From Acorus gramineus (lineage: Eukaryota > Streptophyta > Magnoliopsida > Acorales > Acoraceae), in assembly GCA_030737835.1 (NCBI GenBank), contig CM060848.1, forward strand, positions 8,268,063 to 8,332,062: a stretch of 64,000 bases of DNA, read 5' to 3'. The notes under the pieces are model-generated. The model saw only the letters and a program-made list of their open reading frames with translations, searched no databases and had not been told where the DNA came from. The position numbers were made by a program, and so were the translations under genes. Of the stretch, positions 10,922 through 23,856 are shown piece after piece (the first letter of the stretch is position 1; each line of letters opens with the position of its first letter).

Positions 10922-11539
10922 TGTATTTTTTTTTTTTCGTATTGATAAATGTGTATATTTTTTTTTTCGTATTGATAAATGTGAATGATTCATCTAAACT
11001 TTATCCATCTAATTCTCCTAATCAAAATATTGATAAAAAAAACAAAAAGTATGGCACGTGTTGCCGAATCACATTATTTGTGAAGGTTCAAAGCACATAC
11101 ATTATCTTTAACGAAAACAAAAAAAAAACCCTATAAAAAGGCTAGCAACCACATGAGCCTCATTAAATCCCAAAACAAAAAATTTCATGCATTCTCCTGT
11201 TCCTATTTTTTTATGATTCCAACATGCATTTATTAAACTCATTTTGGGAGGGTCAAATGCACGTGCTTCCAAAGAGAAGAACCAAGTGACACGTCCATGA
11301 GTTCCTAAATTATTCCTTGTAAAGATTCCTAATACCCTTATTAGCATAAGAAACAAAGGTACCACTTTTATTCGGTGCGGCCCAATTGGAGCCACTCAAA
11401 TACGTATAAATAAGGATAACATATACTTAACAAAATAGTTTTAACTTAGATTAGATATGAATATAATTATTAAATACTTTTGACTATGGTGTTAATAAAT
11501 CCTAAGGCCCTAATTTTAAAGGAGATAAAAAGTTGATCG
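10922..11539. other. Unassigned AT-rich DNA with short direct repeats
   Basis: The phrase TTTTTTTTCGTATTGATAAA occurs twice in tandem near 10930-10980. No gene or element border was found in the rest. Confidence 0.4.
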
Positions 11540-12587
11540 GGAAATTAATTAGAGGTCCTTGGGAACACCTATGTAATAACAATACGTCCTTTGACTTTTC
11601 TTATTTTCTTTAGGTCTCTAAGTTAACGGTGATATTTTGTTTAGGTCATTCCATCCAATTTTCATTTATTCTATTTTTTTCTTCCTCTTTTACCCCCAAG
11701 CGAACTTGAATTACCTTTCTATCTCCCCCAACCTCTCTCTCTCTCCCAAACAACTCAAAAAAGTGTGAAACCACCTCCACTAGCCCTCCATTGCGTCGAT
11801 CTCGACCCAAACGCCGATCGCCCCCTCGACCTCTCCCTGCCATGTCCCGCGAGCCGTCTCCCGGTTGTGTGTTATATTGTGTACACTGTTATTCCTAATA
11901 TGTATAATGTTATACATGTTACAAATTGTGTGTGTTACACTGCGTACACTGTTACGCACATTGTGTACACTGTTATACTTCTTACCGATATCAGATTTTG
12001 TATTACACTATGTAAACTGTTATGTCCAATGTGCACACTGTTATACCTGTTACAGGTTTTGTGTGATACACTGCGTACATTGTTACGCTCATTTTGTACA
12101 CTGTTATACATGTAATATGTAAGGCTCACAGACGGGGTCGCGAAGAGGGGGTTGGCCTCACTGATGGGGTTGCGAGAGGGGGTTGGGCTCGCGAGATGGG
12201 GTAAGGCTCGCGGACGGGTCGTAAGAGGGGGTTAGGCTTGCGGACGGGGGTCGCAAGAGAGGGTTGGCTCGCAGATGGGACGCGGGAGACAATCGGGGGG
12301 GGGGGGGGGATCTGCGTTGGGGTCGAGATCGGCGCAATGGGGGCTGGTAGAGGTGGTCTCACAACTTGTTGAGTTGTTTAGAGGAGAAAGGGAGAGGTTG
12401 GAGGTGATAGAGAAGCAAATGATGTTTATTTAGGGATAAAAGAGAGAAAAAAATAAAATGAATGGATGTTGGATGGAAGGACCTAAATAAAATACCACCA
12501 CTAATTTAGGGACCAAAAGAAAACAAGAAAAAGTCAATGCACCTATTATTATTACAGAAATGTCCCGAGACCTCTAATTAATTTTCC
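11540..12587. mobile_element. Mutator-like non-autonomous element with long TIRs
   Basis: About 1.05 kb bounded by inverted ends of about 165 bp that begin GGAAATTAATTAGAGGTC on the left and GGAAAATTAATTAGAGGTC on the reverse complement of the right. The arms match imperfectly, including TTTAGGTC and TTCCATCCAA phrases. No target duplication could be fixed. The interior is repeats only: CACTGTTATAC words at 11870-12120, about five 35-38 bp units with GGGGTTGGCTCGC at 12125-12290, and a poly-G run near 12296. No transposase. Confidence 0.7.
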
Positions 12588-13050
12588 AATTTTTTTTATA
12601 TATATTTGTCAAAATCAATATAAAATAAAAAATATTAATTTTTTTTTATTTTTTAAATCAGTGGAAGTTTATTCTGAATTTTTATAACAAACGAATAAAT
12701 TGTTATAAAAATAGGTCTAAGTGATATTTCATGTTCTGTTACGGGGGAGGATCTAGATTATGTACTCTGGCTGTTGAATTGTTTGATAGATGAATTTGTA
12801 CCCTAAATTAAATAATGTCCAAATTATATAATTTCGGCGCTTTCACTGACAAGCACTGACAATGATCATATGAGTAACATGAAATTATATTTATTTTCAT
12901 AATTTTTTTATTTCAAAATGTCTTATTTTCCAATTGAAGATTATACACAGTTATACGTTAAAATTCTCATTCGAATGAGGTTTTTCCCGGGTCCTGATTT
13001 TAGTCCCATCTACCTCATCCACTCACAGTTATAAATTTTATTAAAAAAAT
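12588..13050. other. Unassigned AT-rich DNA
   Basis: Nothing could be supported here. Confidence 0.4.
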
Positions 13051-13307
13051 TTATAAGAATTGTTCAAATACTCCTTAACCAACAATCTAATTGTTGTTTT
13101 ACATTTGAATTTTTTTTTTTATTTATCCCTGAAATCCGGTCCTATTTTCTTATACCCTTCATCCATGCCACCTTATCATTTTATACTAAAATTACCTCTA
13201 CCCTCTTTTCCCACCAAAAACATTCTCCTCCTCCCAAAACATCATCTTTCCTGCCAAAATACTCTCTTCCCTCCAAAACCACCGTCCCCCCCCCCCACCA
13301 AAACTAA

Positions 13308-13338
<31 letters not shown>

Positions 13339-14635
13339 TAAACAACTCTCTTCCTAAGGTTTTCTCTCCCCAACGACTCCTGCAAAGTTCTATCTCTCCG
13401 TGATCTCTACGACATTCTCTCTTCATGGCGACTCTCGCGACCTTCTCCCTAATGTTCTCTCTCCCAAACAAAACGACAACCGCAACCTCCCTCTCTCTCC
13501 AACCATCTCTCCCCGACCTTCCCTTTCCATTAGAACTTCCGGCAACCCGCTCGACCTTCTGAATCCCAGCGACCCTCGTGTCCTTCTCTCTGCCCAACAA
13601 AACCACAACCTTCTCTCCCCAACACCCTCAATTACATATCTGTAAATTAGTATTATATTTTTTGTAATTGGTTATTACTTTTCTGTAATTTTATATGTTC
13701 TTAGTTTAATTTCATATATCATATTACATTTCTATTCTACAAATAAAAGTTTCTGTAATCGGTAGTTTTTGTAATTTCTATTGTAGTTGGTATGTGAATG
13801 ATAGATAGCATTACATTTCTGTTATATAAATGATAGTTTATGTCATTGGACATTACATTTCTAATTTCTGTTGCAGTTGTTGTTTTGTGAATTACATTGT
13901 GTAATTGTTTGTAAATTTATTGTAATTGGTCATTCACATATCTGTAAATTGATATTATATTACTGGAATGACTTATTATATTTCTATAAAATTGTATGTC
14001 TTTAATTTTATTCCATTGGTAATTTTTGTAATTGTGATTTTAGGTGTTTGACTGATTGTTGAATATTTAAGATAGCACGTTAACGTTCTTCATTATGAAG
14101 TACGCGGAATGCCTATTTCGAAGGCCTTTCAGTTAGTTTCATTCACTTAAGAGAACATGAAGATGATAAGGGGGAGGACGCAGCTGATTTCATTAGGATT
14201 GGAAGACAACATTGTAATTTAAACAATTGATGTATATATTTTAATAACACTTTAGGAATGTATCTATAATCATGTTGTATATTTTGAATGCATTTATATA
14301 TGATAAAGATTAGATGTATAGTTCATTAATCTATTGTAATGACACTAAGAATGTATTTATCTATAACTATTTTGTGTTTAAACATTTTTGTGTACGTTGA
14401 ATGCACTTTGTAAGTAATCATTAAATATTTGTAACTATTTATCTGGTTTCTGTATGTATTACACTATATTTCTGTATTTATGTAACTCTGTTTCTAAATG
14501 GTACTTCAGGTATTATGAAAAGTTAGGGGAAAAAAAAGGGAACAACACTGCAGGGGTAAAAAAAAAATTAAAAAAAGTCAAGGGGCAAAACAAATTTGGG
14601 TTATTAGTCCAGGGGTATTTCAGCAATTCCCCCTA
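13051..14635. mobile_element. Probable Mutator-like non-autonomous element
   Basis: Its left end (AATTGTTCAAATACTCC) and the reverse complement of its right end (AATTGCTGAAATACCCC) stay alignable for about 70 bp, including poly-T and TGTTTT phrases, so the ends look like long degraded TIRs. The interior starts with CT-rich DNA (13200-13640, with a (CT)n run at about 13309-13335) and continues with many degenerate TCTGTAATT and TTACATTTCT words to about 14460. Short open frames at 13060 and 13400 follow the CT-rich composition. Exact borders and TSD are not fixed. Confidence 0.5.
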
Positions 14636-15414
14636 TTTTTTTTATAAATATATGTATCCATGCAATTAGTAAAACTATATATTTTATTGTTTATAATTAT
14701 ATATAATTCATTATATTAAATATATTATTTTATAAAAAATCAAAACTAAAAATGAAAAAAATATTGTACGTGACATCGTTAAAAAAAGGGGGGAACTGGA
14801 AACTTATAAAAATAAAAAACAGTCTCTCTAAAATCAGTAAATTTTATATCCCTATCTTTCGTCCTAGTTAATAGTTTTAGTATCTGAGTCAATATTATGT
14901 TAGTACAAGGAGCATATCCCATGAATATTCTATAGAATATCTGAAAACAGTATTCAAATAAGTAACTGAAAAACTACAAAAATTTAAATCAGTCATTTTT
15001 ATGACCAAAATATCTTCAAACACAAAGATAATGAGAATGCTTTTTTCACATCCACTGAGATGCCTCATATGTTCAAAAAATTGTATATTTTCACTAAAAA
15101 AAAATAGATTTTGAAATCCTATCTAATTTTTTTAAAAAATACTCTTTTAAGGGAGACCTTTTCCGATTTTTGTAAGTTTTGATGGAGTTATATTGATTTT
15201 TTTTCAAGAAAGAAAGTCAATTTTTAAAAGGTATTACAATAATTTATCAGTATGATTAGGGTTAACCATAAATCCAATTAGTTTCTTTTACAATAAAAAT
15301 TTAATTAAATATTATCCAATGAAACAGAAACCGCTTTTATAAAAACTTTTTAGGGTTTTCGTAAGTTTCTAAATAGCCATATCAATCTTTGGATTGAAAA
15401 AATAGTGGCACTAA
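14636..15414. other. Unassigned AT-rich DNA
   Basis: Very AT-rich, with A and T tracts throughout. No gene or element border was found before the MITE target TAA at 15412-15414. Confidence 0.4.
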
Positions 15415-15758
15415 GGGTCCGTTTGGAAATACAGATTGAAAAGTAGCTTTTAGAATAAAGTTGTTTTTTAAGATAATTTTAAACCTTGACTTTTATTGGG
15501 ATGTTTTTTTTTTTAATTCAGGAATCAATATTTCAAAGCAGTTGATTTTTGACAGAGAAAGTTGTTTTTCAATTCAAAAAATTGATTCCGACCAAAAAAC
15601 AATGTTTTAGAGCTTTTCAAAACACGGATTTTGAGAAAAAATTAAAAAAAATCCAGCTTTTGATTCTCAATAAAGTTACACCGTTTGACTATACGATTTT
15701 AATTTTTCAATTTTTTAAAAAATAAAAAACTGTTTTAAACGTGCAATCAAACGAGGCC
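15415..15758. mobile_element. Tourist-like MITE upstream of PSY
   Basis: 344 bp beginning GGGTCCGTTTGGAAATAC and ending GTGCAATCAAACGAGGCC, flanked by TAA on both sides (15412-15414 and 15759-15761). It ends about 0.4 kb before the PSY start codon and so lies in the proximal promoter. Confidence 0.75.
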
Positions 15759-16166
15759 TAAAAAAACATGGTTTTTTTCTAAAAAACTAAAAAAACATGG
15801 TTGAGGTTGAAATAAAAAAATAAAAAATAAAAGCTAGGCTGAAGTTCTCTCTCTCTCTCTCTCTCACTCTCAAAATGGGTGGCCAGTGGTCAATCAAAGA
15901 ATCATTCACGACTTCCGGATTGTTTTCGAAAGGCTCTTCCCCACTCCACATAATAAGCAATCAAACGAAGACGGCCTGAAACCGTTTTTAAAAAAACATA
16001 TTAAACTAGTGCCCAAAGCTTAAACGGCGAAATCAAAGCACTCTCTTGAGCTCCTCAGTCCGTCCCAAAAAAGCTAAACCATCATAAAAAAACCTTCTGT
16101 TTCACACATAGAACTAGAACAAGAAGAACCCAACTTCAAAAAACCAACCGAAACCCAAACAGAGTC
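15759..16166 (+). promoter_or_regulatory. PSY proximal upstream region and 5' leader
   Basis: Between the MITE and the PSY ATG. It contains a (CT)n run at 15847-15870, common in plant leaders, then sequence with no convincing TATA box at the expected spacing. The transcription start cannot be placed from sequence alone. Confidence 0.5.
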
Positions 16167-19100
16167 ATGTCCACTGGTGTTCTCTGGGTGGCCACAGTCA
16201 CACCAACTGAAAACCAGCTCTCCCTGCTCAGGCTCACAAAGAGGACCCGAAGGTGGAACATTCGATTGAATTCCACAAGTGGGTTGTTTGTCTCTTCGAG
16301 TCTCGTCGCCAGCCCTTCGAGGTCTTCGGAGGAGAGGGTCTATGATATTGTGCTCAAGCAGGCGGCGCTCGTGAGGGAGAGGAGGATTGGGTCTTCGCGG
16401 GTGGTGGAGAATTTGGTCGTCGTGCCAGGCAATCGGAATCTGTTGAATGAGGCGTATGATCGGTGCAGGGAGGTCTGCGCAGAGTATGCGAAGACTTTCT
16501 ATTTGGGTATGTTGTGTTTGCAAGTTTGGATTTTGAAGTTTGTTTTAGTTTTGGTTTTTGGTTTTGTGAATTGGGTTGATGAATGGGGTTTATGTTTTAT
16601 GTGGGTGTAGTTAAAAACTAATGCTTTGCTGGTTTGTGATTTGGTTGGTGAGTTGGTGTTTTTGTGTTTTGGGAAAACAAATTATTGGAGGGTATTTGAT
16701 TCTGAATCTGAACTCATAGTGTAGTTTTTATGAGAATTTGTCATTATATTATTTAATATTTTGATAAAGCTCTTTATTTAGAGTCACAATAAACACCTTT
16801 TATTAATTCATGGTGAATATATGTTGTGCTTGGGAGGTTTTTGTGTTGGATTTTGAAGTTTTGTTTAGTTTGGGTTTTTGGTTTTGTGTGTTGGGTTTTG
16901 TTGAATGAGGGATGTGGTTTATGTGGGTGTAGTTAAAAATTATTGCTTTGTTAGTTTGTGATTTGGTTGGTGAATTGGTGTTGTGTTTTGGGAAAAAAAA
17001 ATTGGAAAATATTTGATTTTAAATCTGAACCCATAATATAGTTTTTAAGAGAATTTGCTATCATAATATTTAATATTTTGATAAATCTCTTTATTTAAAG
17101 TCATAATAAACATCTTTTATTAATGCAAGGTGAATATATGACTTTTAGAATCTTAGTTAGGATTTTTAGAAGATCTAGTATTTAATGTTTGTGGCCTGTG
17201 AAAGGGGTGCCACCACTTTTTATATGGGATAATTTTTGAATTCAATGAAGTCACAAAAGGGTGCTACTCCCTTTTGGGCTTTTATCCTTGTGGATTGAAG
17301 GTTCATTGTGGGATCTTAACGTACATCGGATCTTTTCTATCATTTTTCTGTTGCATGTTGGTTCCTTCTAATTTTCAACCCATTTGGGTTTCTTAAGAAG
17401 TTGCAGGTTTGAATTTCACATTTATTAATGGTTATGAGCAGTTTCATATTGACAGTTCTATTGAATGGGATTTTACATGCGCATTGTGATGATTTTTTTC
17501 CACAATTTTTACTTTTTCTTTTGTGGTAATCAGTGAAAACTTGTAGTGTTCTTGTGATCCAACTTGTGATTTTTTGTCAGCAATAGTATTGATGTAAGCA
17601 CATATTTGGTATTTTTTTTACAAATCAGATAGGTTTCTTCAGACAAGGTTCTTTATTGTTGAATAAATTGATGCAACAAACATTAGTATTGTCTAGTTAA
17701 TATTTGTTCTGTCTTGAGTTTTGATGAAGATTTGGGTCTCTTGCTTTTAGATTCTTTCTCATATTTGGTGGATTCTTGCTTTCTAGATAATAAAGTTGAT
17801 TGGGATTCTAAATCGATGCCAAAAATCATAGTCTTAGTTTCTTATTTCATTAACTGGTAGCTTTATATAGGATATCAGTCACTTATCTGAAATTCATTGG
17901 CTGTTTCAGGAACACTGCTTATGACTCCCGAGAGACAACGAGCCATTTGGGCAATCTATGGTATATTCTCACCCATCAGGTTTCTTTTATTGACATAGTT
18001 CTAGTTTTCAAAATTTATTTCTGCTGCTTTATTAACTTGGTATTTTCAATTCTCTTCTTGAAGGTATCTTCAATTTTATAATAGACACATCGCTTCTGTT
18101 GCAAATCTGAGTTTCTAATCACTTGTTACTTGCATTTTTTTGTCCAGTATGGTGTAGACGAACTGATGAACTGGTGGACGGGCCTAATGCTTCATACATA
18201 AACTCTACCGCTCTCGATAGATGGGAGAAAAGGTTAACAGATCTCTTTGAAGGCCGCCCATTTGACATGTATGATGCTGCTCTATCGGATACCGTCTCAA
18301 AGTTCCCTGTAGATATCCAGGTTATAGTTACAACTATATTTCAAACTATACTAAATATATGAATGAATGCAGAGGTTTATGCAGTTCATGCATATTGTTA
18401 ATCACTTAATTTGAAAATCATGATAAATTGGCATCCTGAGTAGAACATCTGTTTCTTTTTTACAGCCCTTCAAAGACATGATTGAAGGAATGAGATTGGA
18501 CTTGAGGAAATCAAGATACAAAACATTTGATGAGCTATATCTCTACTGCTACTATGTTGCGGGAACAGTTGGGCTGATGAGTGTCCCTGTCGTGGGCATA
18601 TCTCCCAATTCAAAAGCCTCCACGGAAAGTGTTTACAATGCTGCATTAGCCCTTGGGATTGCCAATCAGCTAACCAACATACTGAGGGATGTCGGAGAAG
18701 AGTAAGTTGGAAAAGGGTGAACGCAATTCACATTCGAATGGTGAATCTTAAATAACATGAATCAAACTGCACTAATATATCAGAAAGTTTTATAAAACAT
18801 TTATCGTCTTAAAGAACTTGCTTGTGTTTTGAAGTCGAAAAATCCATGAATGAGAACTTGTACAAATTTATAAGTTGTCTCTCTTGCATGCTTTTTTTAA
18901 AAACATTTAGTGCCAGGAGAGGAAGAATATACCTTCCACATGATGAACTAGAACTTGCTGGCATATCGGAAGATGATATAATCCGAGGAATCGTGACCGA
19001 CAAATGGAGAAATTTCATGAAGGGTCAGATCAAGAGAGCTAGGATGTTTTTTGATGAGGCAGAGAAGGGGGTTATTGAGCTCAACTCCGCTAGCAGATGG

Positions 19101-19482
19101 CCGGTAATGAATCAGTGTCTCTTACTTTTGAATTTCACTTATCTAAAAGTGCGGTGAATATGTATTTATGCATTCAAGAATAGTATAATGGTACTTCTAT
19201 ATCATTGGTGTCATAACACTTAGATCTAAAATCATTGAAGAAATATTTCTCAGTTGTAGTTTTAATAGCTTGATATGCTGAACATCGTAGGGGTATATTT
19301 TTCAGGTTTGGGCATCGTTGGTGTTGTATCGGCAGATTCTGGATGCAATTGAAGCAAATGACTATAACAACTTCACTAAACGTGCTTACGTAGGGAAGGC
19401 TAAGAAACTATTGTCATTGCCCGTGGCTTATGCAAGAGCGCTTGTAGGCCCCTCCAAGTTGATAGGAACGGTAAATACATGA
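16167..19482 (+). CDS. PSY: Phytoene synthase, six exons
   Basis: Phytoene synthase joins two geranylgeranyl diphosphate molecules, by way of prephytoene diphosphate, into 15-cis-phytoene. This is the committed step of carotenoid synthesis in plastids. Exons are 16167-16506, 17910-17960, 18148-18320, 18466-18701, 18911-19103 and 19306-19482, all with GT-AG borders and continuous phase (340, 51, 173, 236, 193 and 177 nt; 389 aa). Residues 1 to about 55 are S/T/R-rich and fit a plastid transit peptide. EYAKTFY is at 106-112, the first Asp-rich motif DELVD at 137-141 and the second, DVGED, at 263-267. No stop or frameshift was found. The protein is somewhat shorter than the usual 400-430 aa, through a short N-terminus and a C-terminus ending GTVNT. 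Reading past 19470 through an extra intron to a CAG at 19571 would change the last residues, but I prefer the simple stop. Which PSY paralogue it is (PSY1, 2 or 3 type) is not decided. Confidence 0.96.
16511..17138. repeat. Tandem duplication within PSY intron 1
   Basis: Two imperfect copies of about 310 bp lie end to end (about 16511-16820 and 16821-17138). Both contain TTGGATTTTGAAGTTT, ATGTGGGTGTAGTTAAAAA and TAATATTTTGATAAA in the same order. Together they make up nearly half of the 1403 bp intron. Confidence 0.85.
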
Positions 19483-21285
19483 AGCTTTTTAATCTCCCTG
19501 TTTGGAGATTTATTTAAGTCTTGAGGTGTGATCTCACTCAAAATTATTTTAAAGATGAAATTTTTTTCAGGCACCAAGCGGACTTATAGATTTGTATTTC
19601 AAAAGTTTACAAAGAAATGGAAATACAGTCTCTTCTTTTGTGGGAGAATGCTTAATTTTAATTGTACATATATACGACACGCATTCACTGTGCACAATAT
19701 AAACACACAGGGAGGCATAAGAGTTAAGGATGCAGTAGTACTTTTTTTCTTAATCAATTCTTGCTACGTTGAAGGGGAAAGTATTATAATTTCAACACTG
19801 CTTTGGCTACTTTGTGAGTGTCATGGATGCCTTTGGTCAAATGCAGCTCAAGATTGTCACCTCTAGGAAGAATATTGGCATCCTCTGTTACTATTTGGAA
19901 TGCTGAAGCAGAACTATACAAATTTCTTATTGTTATAATCTTAAGACTATTGGTTTTGTGGGTTATACAACTCATTATAATTCTTTCTATCAACAATCCT
20001 TAGCGAGAATTTTGGCTGTTGCTCAACCTACTTGTTGCAGTCTCCAACAGCTGCATCTGATTCATGTTTCCCCACTCACGTTTCATATCTACAGAAAATA
20101 TGGAAGTTCTTGTCTACGCGAGTTTGGTAGTGTGTTTTGAAACAGGTTTGAAAATGAGCTTTTCACTTAAAATTGCTTTTCAAATTAGATTAGTAAGAGT
20201 CATACTTTTGTTGGATTCTTGAAAACATCAATTTTTCAATTTTAATTTTTTACTCTTTTTTTAATATTTAATTTAATTTATTTAGTTGTTGTCTTCAAAA
20301 GATTGGTTCACTGAGGCATTTGACAACATGTTTGGATGAAGTACGATAAAAAAAAACATATATAATTCTCCAAACCTGTTTACAAATACTAACTCAGGTT
20401 GTGTTTAAAAACAAATTTTATAAGGATCTATCATTTAAAGTTGTTTTTTAAAATTAGATTGGTAGGAGAAGAAGCTTCTATTTCTTTTCTTATTGTTTAT
20501 AAGTAAAAGCTAATTTTTAGGTAAATGTTTTTAAGGTAAATGTTGGGATTCCAATCCATGACCTCATGGCTGTAACTTGTAAATTCTCTTTGTTAACTCT
20601 TGAGCTATGTTTCCGAGCCCCAAAAGTTGTTTCTTCTTTTTTCTTGCAAAAGTAAAATCATTTAAATATATTATCAAATGCTAGCTTAGAAACAAATTTC
20701 ACAGGAGAAAATAATTGTAAGTCACCCTTTTTTGTGTCTACTGTGAGGTCTTGTGCCCTGTCAATTCAGCTTTTGCAGGCTTTAAGCGCTGCATCTGCAA
20801 ACCATATTGCCTCATAAACTCCTGGGGAGAAAATTTCTATGTTTAAATAAGAATTTTGAAAGTGGAAAAATTGATACAGCCAGTAACATTTTTTTATTTT
20901 TATCATTGATTAATTAATGAGAACATTGCTGCATTGTTATCTGAATGTATTTCTTTATAGACTGGAATGTCAGTCCCTCATTGGGTGACATTGTTCAAGG
21001 AAAAGTATTTGAGTCTTACAAGTGCATCACATAGAAAAGAGCATTAAAGCCTTTTATTTTATATATAAGGAAAACGATATGTCTGGCACTGTGTGCGGCC
21101 CTGTTCACAGCCCTCATTGGTTTTTTATTAAAAAAAAATAATACTTGATAATTGAAATACATATTGTTATAAAGAATTGAAGTATATACTGACATACATT
21201 AATATATATTTTTTTGAAAAGAATAAAAAAAATTAATTTTCAAACACTGAGATAGTACTGTAAACACTATATACCCTGCATAATT
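19483..21285. other. PSY 3' flank, unassigned
   Basis: The PSY 3' UTR should begin here, but no clear polyadenylation site can be fixed. Open frames of 60-112 codons (for example 19528-19866) have no recognisable content. The rest is AT-rich, with GTTTGAAAA and TTTAAAAACAAATTT phrases near 20150, 20400 and 20690 that resemble worn MITE ends. No gene is seen up to the hAT end at 21286. Confidence 0.45.
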
Positions 21286-21384
21286 CAAGGGCAGCACCAC
21301 CTTTTACGTGATCGGGTCAATTGACCACATCAATTTTTTTTTATAAAAAAATAAAACAGCCCTCCCAGAATTTATACTACCATA

Positions 21385-21462
21385 TATAACACCCCCGAAT
21401 CCACGGCTCCGTTTTGAAGCGTGAAATCCGGGTGCGTTAACTAAATTCCTCGAATCTCAGAG

Positions 21463-21496
<34 letters not shown>

Positions 21497-23756
21497 TTCA
21501 TCCAGAGAACATACGAATACATCACCATAATTATACATATATTGTCAAGCCCAAAATCCAACACAAATTCAATATACATCGGGAACAACTAAATTTATAT
21601 ATCCACACTATCATACATATGGGTCCTCTACATGCCAAAGAAATGACCAACACCTTTTACACAAGTCTAGTGCTCCGGAAATAAAATACGAGCTTCAAAC
21701 TCCAACGCCTTAACGAGATCGACAACCACCAACAGCTAATCTGAAAGGTTGGGAAGAGAGAGGGATGAGCTACCACACGCTCAGTGAATGGACACAAGTG
21801 TCCCAATAATATATTATACTTCAAAATAATCAGTTAAAAAGTGTCTATGGAACAATTGTTGTAATATAAAGCAAAGCTTATAATAAAGAAGCCATTTAAA
21901 ACATTCAAGGATATAATAACATTTCTCTTTCGAATAAAATGTGATGTCATAAAAATCTTCTCATGATTTCAAACTACATGATGTATATGAATGCAACGGA
22001 CACGCATGCCCGCTTTCCACGACACCTAGCCGCAGAGATTTCACTTTGGAAATCGGGCCACGTAGACATAGCCACCTAGACTTGGGTCAAATTTAGACCG
22101 CAGCCACCTAGACTGAGCCACCTAGACGATTTGATGCATGCACAATCAAAACTACTTCTTTCAAGTATACAGCATGCGACAATTTTCATAAATCCCATAA
22201 TTTCCAATGCATACAATATATCCAAAATATCAACCTATATGATGATAACATGCTCATATGTTCATACAAGATAGATTTCATAATCATAAAATAACATGAT
22301 GCTTTTCAAATAATATAGAGACATCCACTCACCTCCAGTCCACGCAATACAAACCGATGCACGTGCATGAACGCTACACACTCGCACGTGGATAACCTAG
22401 CATAACAATTATGCAATCAATAAATAAGAAAATCATTCAATCATGACAAACAACTTACAACAACACTCAGCCCAATAATCCCAAGAGCCCGTACCAAATA
22501 GACCTACAATCCGCAACTCACCTTAAAGGCCTAACAAAAATCCCAACTCCAAATAATATTAAAATGTTCATATCTCACAATGATCCGATAATCAATATCC
22601 ATTTATTTCATAAGGCCCACATAATCGATCAATCCTCGAATAAAATATTTAGACAAATCCGATGATGCTCAACTATAATTCCAATGATCCAAATAACTCA
22701 ATCCAATCAATTTACATCCAAATAACAATAATATTCAATTAATATTCATTGATCCCACTAAACCAAATTAATTGATTTAAGATCCAATTTGAGTCACCAA
22801 GATCAATAAAATCATCAAAACCCACAAATCAAATTATACTCATTAAACATCCATTTGGGATCCCTTTAAATCTCTAAAATTCATCAAACTTGATCATGAA
22901 TTATAAGAAACTGCACAGAAATCTTTGAAAAATCATAACTTTCTACCCGTAACTCCAAATCAGACGATTCAAGATTCGTTGGAAAGATCTTTTCGAAACC
23001 TATTTCTGTTTGTGAAATACAATTTTCCCAGAAACGACTCTATCATAGTCAAAAACACGATTTAATGATTCCCAAAACCAATAAATCTAGTTTGATCTTA
23101 AGAAATCCTTCAAGATCCATTGAAATATAATAAAAACATCATCTATTTAAAATCAATCAAACCCTAACCCTAATCCATCAACATTCTTTCTCAAATAATA
23201 GATTGACACAATCATCTCCTAACCAAACTAAATTGAAACACTAAACAATAAAAATCAATAGAGAAAGATTTATCACCTTGTAGTGCTCGACGGGTAGAGT
23301 TAGGTCATCACCACCTTTCTTGTCCCATGAGAATTCTGATGCAAACCCTAACCCAAAATGTGTTATATATAAAAGGGTTTTTACCAAATTACAAAACGAC
23401 CCCTCAAGTATTACGGGTTTACAACTAGGTCCTTATCCGATTTACAGACAGATCCCTATCCGATTTACAAACAGATCCCTGAAGCCTATTAAAAGATATT
23501 CTGGATTCGCAACTAGATCCCTGGGCCCAATAACTTAACACAAAATCCTAAAAACCTAATTTCCTAAACTCCGAATCTCACCAAATTTCAACCAAAATAT
23601 CTTGAGACTATAAAGATCTCCAAAAAAAATATAAAATAAATATTTCAACATCAATTTATAATTATCAAAATTATAAATCAAATTAGACCCATTTGGGCCT
23701 ACCGCCAAATAAAAAAAAAATGAAATAATTAAATTTCAATTAAAATTTCTATTATA
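21385..23756 (-). mobile_element. Solo LTR of a related long gypsy family
   Basis: A 2372 bp solo LTR starting TATAACACCCCCGAAT (from TGTAACACCCC), flanked by the perfect 5-bp duplication CCATA (21380-21384 and 23757-23761). It has a (TA)n run at 21466-21494 and a block of CACCTAGAC phrases at 22020-22130. In reverse orientation it has GGAG|GTGAGTGGATG (about 22336-22327) and CCTTTCAG (acceptor at 21742-21741) behind a CACTGAGCGTGTGG phrase, the same signals as in the other LTR family despite low overall similarity. Confidence 0.85.
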
Positions 23757-23856
23757 CCATATATCTATATTAAATTAGGTGAGACCCCTTAAAAACTATA
23801 ACATTTTAACCCGGCCAGAGTTTTGTCCATTGAAAACCTTACACCCACATGGTGGG

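Noticed and set aside
11765-12129. 116- and 85-codon frames rich in Y/C/T/L/V
   Set aside because: Translation of CACTGTTATAC-type word repeats inside a Mutator-like element.
16074-16523. 149-codon frame antisense to PSY exon 1
   Set aside because: Shadow of the real coding exon.
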